A DNA stretch of 35,798 nt. Source: Limisphaerales bacterium (lineage in GTDB: Bacteria > Verrucomicrobiota > Verrucomicrobiia > Limisphaerales > BOG-1460). Positions within the stretch are counted from its first letter, which is position 1. Every line of letters starts with the position of its first letter. The notes below the pieces were generated by a model that was given only the letters and a program-made list of their open reading frames with translations, made no database searches and was not told where the DNA came from. The stretch spans positions 43,036 through 78,833 of the forward strand of contig PLQC01000168.1 in the NCBI GenBank assembly GCA_003159675.1, read 5' to 3'. The position numbers and the translations under genes are program-made. Positions 19,015-25,133 of the stretch are shown in pieces.

Positions 19015-19077
19015 GAAGGATGAAGTATGAAGGCTGAAGGCTGAAGGATAAGAATTTCAGCCTTTAGCGTTTGGCCT
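19015..19077. repeat. Heptamer tandem repeats in inverted orientation
   Basis: Positions 19015-19049 are five head-to-tail seven-base units (GAAGGAT, GAAGTAT, GAAGGCT, GAAGGCT, GAAGGAT). After 10 bp comes an opposite-strand array of related units (GCTAAAG, GCCAAAC, GCTAAAG, GCTGAAA read on the minus strand). The array lies exactly between the stop of hsdS and the hsdS-end remnant. Confidence 0.8.
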
Positions 19078-19084
19078 TTAGCAT

Positions 19085-20329
19085 TCATGACAGTTCACCC
19101 CTGAACGCTTTGTCCAAGATCGAAGGCAACAAAGCGTCCAGCTCGGCGGCGGTCTCGGCTTGCAGGCGCTTGAGCGCGTCCACCTCCGCCTGCAACGCGT
19201 CCAGTTCGGACACGATCCGGCGCTGCTCGGGGAGCGCGAATGGCGGAAGGCGAAGAGCTAAGACTTTTTCCTTCGAGATGTTCTTCATCGTCGGCGACGT
19301 GCCGGATGCACCCCGTTCGATCTGATATCGTAACGGTGGCGATTTCAAAACTTGCTCCATGTATTCTGGCAGAACATTTCGAGGTTGGTGAAAAACAAAT
19401 CGGAATGTCTTGTCGCTCAGCATCAATTTCGGGCGCGTCTTTCGAACCAACGCACACGCGCCAACGAGCTCAACCGTGTTCGCCCTGCTCATAATGAAAT
19501 CTCCGCGGTGAACTTCCAGTGCAGATGGAACGTCGAAGGAAACGGGCAATGCCTTGTTCTCATGTTCATCAAAGATCCCGAATGACACCGCGCCAACCTT
19601 AAGCACACCCCATTCGTCAGAGGATGCCTGGCGCCCGTCGGTCGCGGGACTCTTCCCGCTCTCAATGCGCGAAACGAAGTTACTGAGAGGAATCCAATCG
19701 CCCTGCGGTGTTTCGCCGAACGTTACGCGACGGTGCGAAGTCAACATCGCCTCGGCTTCTTCGGCGGCTTGGTGGCGGAGGGTGCGGGCCTCGTGGATTT
19801 GGGCGGCCAGTTCGTTAATCCGCGCCACCACCCGCCGCTGCTCCGCCAATGGCGGCAGCGGGATTTCGCATTTAAAAAGCGCTTCCGGATTTAGCGTGCG
19901 CCTCCGGTCGCCCATGCCGCTTGCACGAGAACCAAGATCCTGCCAAAACGCAGGGCGACGCATCAACCAACCGAGGAAATCTCGGTCGAGTTTCTTCTCG
20001 TCGCAGAGAAACGTGGGGAATTGCGGCGACAGATACTTGCCCGCGAACTTCTTGGAACTGAGCGCCAACGCGCCTTCCCACCCAAAGAGCTGGCTCATCA
20101 CGACATGCTCGGCTTTCAGTTGATAGAAGAGGCGGTAGCTCGTCTTGCCATTCTCAATGGGCTCGCGATCAAACAGACCGCGTCCAAAGCTGAGGACTCC
20201 GACCATCGGATAGCTAGTCGCCGCATCCACCGGGAATCGTTCCAGATCGAGCCGTAGCACCTCCCCCAGCCGCACGGTTGGCCACGGGGTTTTGACAGGA
20301 TGAACAGGGTTTACAGGATTGGCTTTCAT
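19085..20329 (-). CDS. hsdS: Type I restriction-modification specificity subunit HsdS
   Basis: 414 residues with two target-recognition domains. The first ends in the conserved helix PPLAEQRRVVARINEL (about 156-171), the second in PPFALPEQRRIVSELDALQAEVDALK near 368-393, the usual coiled-coil spacers. HsdS chooses the bipartite DNA sequence methylated by HsdM and, with HsdR, cut at a distance. The first residues, MKANPVNPVHPVKTPW, are encoded by an ATCCTGT-type tandem repeat and are not part of the normal fold; an internal GTG start before RLGEV would skip them. hsdM lies upstream on the same strand but a divergently oriented toxin-antitoxin pair separates them, so hsdS probably needs its own promoter. 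Confidence 0.93.
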   Translation of the reverse strand: MKANPVNPVHPVKTPWPTVRLGEVLRLDLERFPVDAATSYPMVGVLSFGRGLFDREPIENGKTSYRLFYQLKAEHVVMSQLFGWEGALALSSKKFAGKYLSPQFPTFLCDEKKLDRDFLGWLMRRPAFWQDLGSRASGMGDRRRTLNPEALFKCEIPLPPLAEQRRVVARINELAAQIHEARTLRHQAAEEAEAMLTSHRRVTFGETPQGDWIPLSNFVSRIESGKSPATDGRQASSDEWGVLKVGAVSFGIFDEHENKALPVSFDVPSALEVHRGDFIMSRANTVELVGACALVRKTRPKLMLSDKTFRFVFHQPRNVLPEYMEQVLKSPPLRYQIERGASGTSPTMKNISKEKVLALRLPPFALPEQRRIVSELDALQAEVDALKRLQAETAAELDALLPSILDKAFRGELS

Positions 20330-20379
20330 ATGTTCCGCGCGTGCTCGTTCTTCATCCTGTCTATCCTGTTAATCCTGTC
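20293..20379. repeat. Inverted pair of ACAGGAT heptamer arrays overlapping the hsdS start
   Basis: Left arm 20293-20320 holds GACAGGATGAACAGGG and a third unit TTACAGGAT; right arm 20351-20379 holds three copies of the complement, ATCCTGT. The arms are separated by 30 bp containing the hsdS ATG, so the left arm encodes the first residues of HsdS. Confidence 0.8.
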
Positions 20380-20646
20380 TCCATCTCCGGGTCTTGTGTT
20401 TGCTCCTGGGTAATCTGTTTGACGCTGTAATACATCCGTCATACATTGGCTGCGGTTCGAGGGACAAAAGTCGGCCCTGTGCCGTGTGAGAGTCGCGTTT
20501 AGGCGCTTCGCTCCTATATCCCTCAACCACCGCGTAAGCGGTTTGAATTTGCAGGCAAGCGCAGGGTTTGTAGAGGTCGCCGGCAACGGTGGCAGCCCGA
20601 AGGGGTGGGATCCTAGAACCTGGGGTCTGCAAAAAGACATGGAGCC
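20330..20646. other. Intergenic stretch upstream of hsdS and vapB
   Basis: 317 bp between divergent hsdS and antitoxin genes. It holds the right arm of the ACAGGAT array and a small hairpin at 20529-20542 (ACCGC, GTAA loop, GCGGT). I see no gene. Promoters for hsdS (minus) and the antitoxin gene (plus) should be here, but I cannot pick out convincing boxes. Confidence 0.5.
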
Positions 20647-20898
20647 ATGAGCATCACCATCCAATTGGATTTGCCGGAAGCGCTCGTGAATGAAGCGCGG
20701 GCCAGCGGATTGCTCGAATCCGCTTCCATGGGCGATCTCCTCATGGCGGAATTGCGCCGCCGCAAGGCTGCCGCCGAACTGAACAACGTGCTGTACGAGA
20801 TTCGCGCGCAGCCTGGTGAGCCAATCTCGGAGGCGGAAATTCAAACCGAGATGAAGGCCGCGAGGAGGGACCGGCAGGGGCGTGAAACTGGTCGTTGA
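20647..20898 (+). CDS. VapB-like antitoxin of a PIN-domain toxin-antitoxin pair
   Basis: 83 residues. The N-terminus MSITIQLDLPEALVNEARASG looks like a ribbon-helix-helix strand and helix, which would bind the operator as a dimer; the polar C-terminal tail (GEPISEAEIQTEM...) would wrap the toxin. A good ribosome site (GGAG) is 5-8 bases before the ATG. The gene overlaps the next by 17 bp, the usual antitoxin-first order. Assignment rests mainly on the PIN-domain partner, as antitoxin sequences diverge quickly. Confidence 0.75.
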   Translation: MSITIQLDLPEALVNEARASGLLESASMGDLLMAELRRRKAAAELNNVLYEIRAQPGEPISEAEIQTEMKAARRDRQGRETGR

Positions 20899-21304
20899 CA
20901 CCAACACGACCACTTCCGGAACACTTTGGCAGGGACCGCCGGTCCAACTTTTATCCGCCGCCCTCGGAGGCCAAGCCCAATTATTCATGTCCCTGCCCAT
21001 GCTTCTGGAGTTGCGGGAAACGCTCCAACTCCCCAAGTTCGCGCAGCGACTGGCCGGCCGGGGTGAAACCGCCGAATCACTGGCTGTCCGTTTCCGCGCC
21101 GCCTGCCTCGAAGCTGTCCCCGCCAAGATCACGCCGCCCGCTGAGTTGCGCGATCCCGATGACACCGATGTCCTCGCTTGCGCCGTATCCGCCAGGGCCG
21201 ATGCGATCGTGACTGGCGACCAGGACTTGCTGACGCTGGGATCTTTCCAGGGCATCCCGATCATAAACACAGCGGAGGCGCTCAAACGACTGGGTCTTGC
21301 CTGA
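20882..21304 (+). CDS. PIN-domain toxin (VapC-like, putative toxin component, PIN family)
   Basis: 140 residues from GTG 20882, which has an AGGGG ribosome site inside the antitoxin gene. The PIN acidic residues are visible: D6 in VVDTN, E43 in MLLELRE, the cluster DPDDTD (91-96) and TGDQDLL (D113, D115). PIN toxins are Mg2+-dependent ribonucleases that cut tRNA or rRNA when the antitoxin is lost. It ends 1 bp from the convergent stop of hsdM. The cassette sits between hsdM and hsdS against their direction, which looks like a later insertion that could stabilise the restriction locus. Confidence 0.85.
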   Translation: MKLVVDTNTTTSGTLWQGPPVQLLSAALGGQAQLFMSLPMLLELRETLQLPKFAQRLAGRGETAESLAVRFRAACLEAVPAKITPPAELRDPDDTDVLACAVSARADAIVTGDQDLLTLGSFQGIPIINTAEALKRLGLA

Positions 21305-21305
21305 T

Positions 21306-22919
21306 TCATTTACCGTGTTTTGTGAGCAATTTCTGGATATTGCCCATGATTTCCGCAATGCGCTGCTCTTTCTTCAGGATGTCGGCGGCAAGCTGGGTGG
21401 GCGGCAGATGCGTGATGTCTTCCTTGGCGCGTGGGTTCTTGCGGTCGAGGTTGCAGCCATTGGCCAGCAATTCGGCGGCGGGCACTTTCCAGGCGTGCTC
21501 GTTTTCATTGCGCTTGGTGCCAGGGCCAGGTTGGTCCCACCACGCGATTAGCGGCGCGAATTCCTCGAACTGGATGGGCGCGGTCTTGGTATAGTTCTTC
21601 CGACCTTCGGGCAGCGGTTGTTCGTAATACCAGACCTCCCGTGTCGGTCCGGAGCGGTCGAAGAACAGGATGTTCGTGGGGATGCTGGTATAGGGCGCGA
21701 ACACGCCGTTGGGCAGGCGGACGATGGTGTGCAGGCTGAATTCCTTGAGCAGCTCTTCCTTGATGCGGGCGCACACGCCATCGCCGAACAGCGTGCCGTT
21801 GGGGACGACCACGGCGGCGCGGGCGGAACTGAGTGTCGAGCGTCGAGCGTCGAGCGTCGAGAGAGTGGCGGGATGCCGACGCAGCTTCCGCATAATCAAT
21901 TGCAGGAATAGCAGCGCTGTCTCGGAGGTCTGTTTATCTTCCGGGAAATTGCCCTGGATGCCCTTCTCCTCTTCGCCGCCGAAGGGTGGGTTGGTGAGGA
22001 TCACATCCACGCGGTCGCGTTCGCCTATGTCGGTGAGCTTGAAACGTAGCGAGTTGCCGGGGTCAATCTGCGGAGCATCAAGGCCGTGCAGGAGCAGGTT
22101 CATCTGGCAGAGCAGATACGGCAGCGTCTTGGGCTCGCAGCCGAACAGGCTCTTTTCCTGCAAGACGCGGCGATCGGCCACGGTTTTGACCTGCTTTGAC
22201 AAATGATTATACGCCTCGACGAGGAAGCCGCCCGTGCCGCAGGCGGGGTCGAGCACGGTTTCGCCGAGGCGCGGGTCGGTGACAGAGACCATGAGGCGCA
22301 CAACGGCGCGCGGGGTGTAGAACTCACCGGAATCGCCCGCGGCGTCGCGCATTTCGCGGAGCATGGATTCGTAGAGCGCGCCGAGCGTGTGCAACTCGTC
22401 GCTGGCGGTGAAGTGGATGCCGTTGAGCTTGTTGATGACATCGCGCAACAAGTAACCACTGACCATGCGGTTCTGCACGCCCCGAAACACCGTGGCGATA
22501 ACCTCGCGGGCGTCAGCGACGCCGGGCGCATTTGAACTGGTGAGCGTGCGAAGGTAGCGGAACAAGCCCGGCCCGCGCCCGCTGGTGGCCCTCCGCAAGG
22601 AGTTCGGCAGAGTGGTTTCCTCGTTGTTAATGAAGGCGAGGAGTTCATCGCCGGTGATGCCGTCGGACTTGGCGGCCCAATCGCGCCAGCGATAGGGCGG
22701 TTCGATGGCAGGCTTGAACTTTTTCGTGGCGAGCTTGGCCTCACCTTCGCGCTGAAGTTCCAGGTCATCGAGGAATTTCAGGAACATGATCCAAGTGAGC
22801 ATCGGCAGGCGGTCGAGATCGCCATTGAGCCCCTTGTCCTTGCGCATGATGTCGCGCGCGGATTTGATAAGAGAACCAAGAGATTGAGCGGTGGTGGGTT
22901 GGGTAACAGATTTGGTCAT
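21306..22919 (-). CDS. hsdM: Type I restriction-modification DNA methyltransferase subunit HsdM
   Basis: 537 residues. N-terminal helical HsdM domain (about 10-165), then the N6-adenine methyltransferase with SAM motif I DPACGTGGF (224-232) and catalytic motif IV NPPF (310-313), both intact. It methylates adenine at the site chosen by HsdS. An odd insert lies at about 349-366 (HPATLSTLDARRSTLSSA), just before the conserved AVVVPNGTLFGDG block, where I would expect only a couple of residues. The insert is encoded by a seven-base tandem repeat (21835-21861). Copy-number change there would shift the frame, so expression may be phase-variable. Adjacent Fic and HsdR genes complete the system. Confidence 0.94.
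   Translation of the reverse strand: MTKSVTQPTTAQSLGSLIKSARDIMRKDKGLNGDLDRLPMLTWIMFLKFLDDLELQREGEAKLATKKFKPAIEPPYRWRDWAAKSDGITGDELLAFINNEETTLPNSLRRATSGRGPGLFRYLRTLTSSNAPGVADAREVIATVFRGVQNRMVSGYLLRDVINKLNGIHFTASDELHTLGALYESMLREMRDAAGDSGEFYTPRAVVRLMVSVTDPRLGETVLDPACGTGGFLVEAYNHLSKQVKTVADRRVLQEKSLFGCEPKTLPYLLCQMNLLLHGLDAPQIDPGNSLRFKLTDIGERDRVDVILTNPPFGGEEEKGIQGNFPEDKQTSETALLFLQLIMRKLRRHPATLSTLDARRSTLSSARAAVVVPNGTLFGDGVCARIKEELLKEFSLHTIVRLPNGVFAPYTSIPTNILFFDRSGPTREVWYYEQPLPEGRKNYTKTAPIQFEEFAPLIAWWDQPGPGTKRNENEHAWKVPAAELLANGCNLDRKNPRAKEDITHLPPTQLAADILKKEQRIAEIMGNIQKLLTKHGK
21835..21861. repeat. GTCGAGC heptamer tandem repeat inside hsdM
   Basis: Three perfect GTCGAGC units and a fourth that lacks only the last base match. 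The tract is in the coding sequence of hsdM, within an apparent 16-18 residue insert. Seven is not a multiple of three, so loss or gain of one unit would change the reading frame. Confidence 0.85.
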
Positions 22920-22928
22920 CGGTCAATA

Positions 22929-23007
22929 AAACGTGAGGGCCGAAGGCCCGCAATGTGATAGCCCGGGCTGGAGCGAAGCGAAGGCCCGGGAGGCCCGGGA
23001 AACGTGA
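22929..23007. repeat. REP-like palindromic element with 8-bp direct repeats
   Basis: The segment carries a perfect short hairpin GGGCC-GAA-GGCCC at 22937-22949 and then AGCCCGGGCT and two GGCCCGGG units, which can pair with each other. Identical AAACGTGA octamers lie at 22929-22936 and 23000-23007, like a target duplication of a small non-autonomous element. Confidence 0.45.
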
Positions 23008-23080
23008 TCAATTACATCCCTCTCGCCCTGTAAGGGCGGCACAAACCCCACGCCAAAACGAAATTCAATCCCATGCATAG

Positions 23081-23098
23081 TTTCAGCCTTTAGCCTTT
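23081..23098. repeat. AGCCTTT heptamer pair downstream of fic
   Basis: Two perfect AGCCTTT units preceded by TTTC, the same unit family as at 19015-19077 and 24306-24333. With the array at 24306 it brackets the fic gene. Confidence 0.6.
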
Positions 23099-23244
23099 CC
23101 CCGTCATTACGCAGTTTATTACGCAGTTGTTGGCGGTATTACGCAATTCCGAATACCGTGAGGGTCGAAGGCGATGATGGGTTTGTGTTTCGTGCCATGT
23201 GATTCTTGAATACCTATTTAAATACCCACATAAATGGTTACTAC

Positions 23245-24291
23245 CTATTTGGAGGCTTTTCTCCATTTGGCAGCCGGACCGCGGCCCAGGCAGGTCAGGC
23301 GGGCGGCTTTCTTCTGGCGTTTCAATACCTGTCGTATCAAATCCACGCCCACGCCGAGGCATTCGTTCTGGAGGTCCGAAAAGCTGAAGTCGCCTGGCTG
23401 CCGAGCGATGGCGGCCTCGATCAGCGCCGTCTTCTCGCCATGAGGGGCTTTGAGCTTTCCGACGCGCTGCTCAAACTCCTTGCACGCCTGTGTGAGGATG
23501 AACAGGAGAAAACCCGTTGTCGGCCAGGGGTCATGCTTGCCCTCGTGCCAACCTTGAGAGCTCTGCTCAAGGACCTCATAGTACCGTTCCTTGTTCTCTT
23601 CAATGATGCGTTCCAGGCTGATATATCGGCCTGCCTCGATTCCGCAATGATAGGCTGCCAGCAGGAACAGCAGCCGCGACACCCGGCCATTTCCGTCCCT
23701 GAACGGATGGATACAGAGAAAATCCAGATTCAGCGCCGCGGCCAGGATCACCGGCGGCACCCATTTATCCCGGACACCGTCCTGCCAGAGCCTGACCATC
23801 TCGGCGATAGCCTTGGGCGTCTTCTTCGCCGGAACGGTTTTGAAGCGGACACGGCTCCGGCCATCGTCGTAGGTTTGGATGATGTCCACGTCCTTTTCCT
23901 TGTATTTGCCAGCATCCCAGATTTCACCCCGGCAAAGCTTATGGAGCCGTTTGATCGTGGCTTCGGAGATGGGGAGATTGGCGCCGCTCTCGTGGATGAG
24001 CTTCAAGGCATCGCGGTAACCGCGCACCTCCTCCTCGTCCCGGTCGCGCAAGGCTGGTTTGCCGAAGATGAGCGTGCCGATGCGCGACTTGTCCACCTCG
24101 ACACCCTCGATACGATTCGATGAAATGGCGCTCTCGATCAAGGCGTGCTCGCGGAGCGCTTTGAGCTTTTGTGGTGACTGGCGGGTGAACAACTCTTGTT
24201 TCCCGCGCGCTTCGGCTAAGTCCGTCAAATACCACGCCGCCCGCGTGGGCAGCGTGGGTGGTTCAGCGGCAAGTTGGCGCAGGGTCATCAT
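23245..24291 (-). CDS. Fic family protein (class II, AMPylase type)
   Basis: 348 residues. The Fic active-site loop HPFRDGNGRVSR is intact at 195-206, with catalytic His195. An N-terminal inhibitory helix motif SNRIEG (58-63) fits the (S/T)xxxE(G/N) rule, making this a class II Fic protein that blocks its own ATP site. A Fic_N-type region precedes it, and a C-terminal winged-helix-like part (about 285-345) follows. Such enzymes usually transfer AMP to a protein target. Fic genes are often found within type I restriction operons, as here between hsdR and hsdM, though their role there is unclear. ATG at 24291 or 24288 can serve as start. Heptamer repeats flank the gene on both sides. Confidence 0.92.
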   Translation of the reverse strand: MMTLRQLAAEPPTLPTRAAWYLTDLAEARGKQELFTRQSPQKLKALREHALIESAISSNRIEGVEVDKSRIGTLIFGKPALRDRDEEEVRGYRDALKLIHESGANLPISEATIKRLHKLCRGEIWDAGKYKEKDVDIIQTYDDGRSRVRFKTVPAKKTPKAIAEMVRLWQDGVRDKWVPPVILAAALNLDFLCIHPFRDGNGRVSRLLFLLAAYHCGIEAGRYISLERIIEENKERYYEVLEQSSQGWHEGKHDPWPTTGFLLFILTQACKEFEQRVGKLKAPHGEKTALIEAAIARQPGDFSFSDLQNECLGVGVDLIRQVLKRQKKAARLTCLGRGPAAKWRKASK

Positions 24292-24305
24292 AGCATGGAG
24301 GCAAC

Positions 24306-24333
24306 GCTAAAGGCCGAATGCTGAATGCTAAAG
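24306..24333. repeat. GCTAAAG-type heptamer array upstream of fic
   Basis: Four contiguous seven-base units: GCTAAAG, GCCGAAT, GCTGAAT, GCTAAAG. Same family as the arrays at 19015-19077 and 23081-23098, 15 bp before the fic start. Confidence 0.75.
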
Positions 24334-24441
24334 TTCAACCTTCCCTTTTGGTGTGGACCCCGGGATTGCGCGGTTTTGGGTGGGAAGTGTATTCGTTTTG
24401 AGAGCATTAATAAATTCGACCTTCTGCCCGATTTCCGGACT

Positions 24442-25056
24442 TCATCGGCCTGTTTCACTGACAATGCGAACTTCTACGTCCTCGATGCGAACGGGAGATA
24501 TCACTAATCGGTTAGTCGCTTGTTGGAAATATTGATGTGCGCCCCGTTCAACCAGGAATCGGTCAAATGCATCGTCTTCCGATCGTGGAATGAATATTGG
24601 ATTTGTTTGCTGCGGACCCGCAACTGAATCCCTTTGCCGATGTTCTAATTCGATGACTTCGAGTTCGACCTTCCGAGCTTCTGCGATCAGTCTTCTATGT
24701 TCGACGGGGTGGTCCACGACCTTACAATAAATCTGTACGATTGCCCAAATCGAACCAATCGCTAGTGAAGTGGCTGTTAGGCGTGCTACCAATTTTGTCG
24801 GGGACCCATGATTTAGTGTTTTCAGGCGGAGACGTTCGTCTACTCGTAGCGGACGCCCCTTTCTAAAAAATACATAGGGTGAAAAGCGAAAGGATTCGTG
24901 GTTGGGGTCAGTGGCGAGACGGCCAATTTCGTAGGCTACGTTGAAATCGAAAAGAAAATTCACCACGTCAAAAAGTGCAACAGAATCAGACTCTCGCCCG
25001 ACCACTGCGATTTCTATTTCTTTCATAAAATCAACAAAGGGACAATCGGACATCAA
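24442..25056 (-). CDS. Unknown protein with one membrane segment in the restriction island
   Basis: 204 residues, family not recognised. The N-terminal 90 residues are globular (MKEIEIAVVGRESDSV... VAYEIGRLATDP). One membrane helix lies at about 92-111 (LTATSLAIGSIWAIVQIYC), followed by a charged coiled-coil-like helix (118-142) and a C-terminal region (150-204) with the pattern IEDVEVRIVSE. Starts at 25056, 25053 or 25026 are all possible. It sits between hsdR and fic on their strand, 77 bp after hsdR, so it probably belongs to the same transcript. Base composition looks lower in GC than in hsdR, suggesting separate transfer. A defence-accessory role is inferred from position only. Confidence 0.65.
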   Translation of the reverse strand: MMSDCPFVDFMKEIEIAVVGRESDSVALFDVVNFLFDFNVAYEIGRLATDPNHESFRFSPYVFFRKGRPLRVDERLRLKTLNHGSPTKLVARLTATSLAIGSIWAIVQIYCKVVDHPVEHRRLIAEARKVELEVIELEHRQRDSVAGPQQTNPIFIPRSEDDAFDRFLVERGAHQYFQQATNRLVISPVRIEDVEVRIVSETGR

Positions 25057-25133
25057 TCGTCCATAAACTCATGGAGTGTGTCTGAGATAATGAAGAATGC
25101 TTCCCGACGTGAGTTCTTCAAGATCTGTCTTTT

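Larger units (their letters stand above)
22920..23244. other. Intergenic stretch with palindromic element and small repeats
   Basis: 325 bp between fic and hsdM. It contains a palindrome-rich segment flanked by 8-bp direct repeats (22929-23007), two AGCCTTT heptamers (23085-23098) and three copies of TTACGCA near 23105-23145. A 90-residue minus-strand frame here overlaps the fic 3' end in another frame and looks non-coding. Confidence 0.5.

Noticed and set aside
20326-21309. 327-residue minus-strand frame between hsdS and hsdM
   Set aside because: It covers the toxin-antitoxin pair in antisense; the plus-strand PIN motifs and overlapping start decide the matter.
23090-23362. 90-residue minus-strand frame after fic
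   Set aside because: Overlaps the fic 3' end in another frame and ends in small repeats (TTACGCA units); no recognisable protein features.
19015-24333. Heptamer arrays considered as a CRISPR array
   Set aside because: Units are seven bases long and contiguous, without spacers; no cas genes are present.
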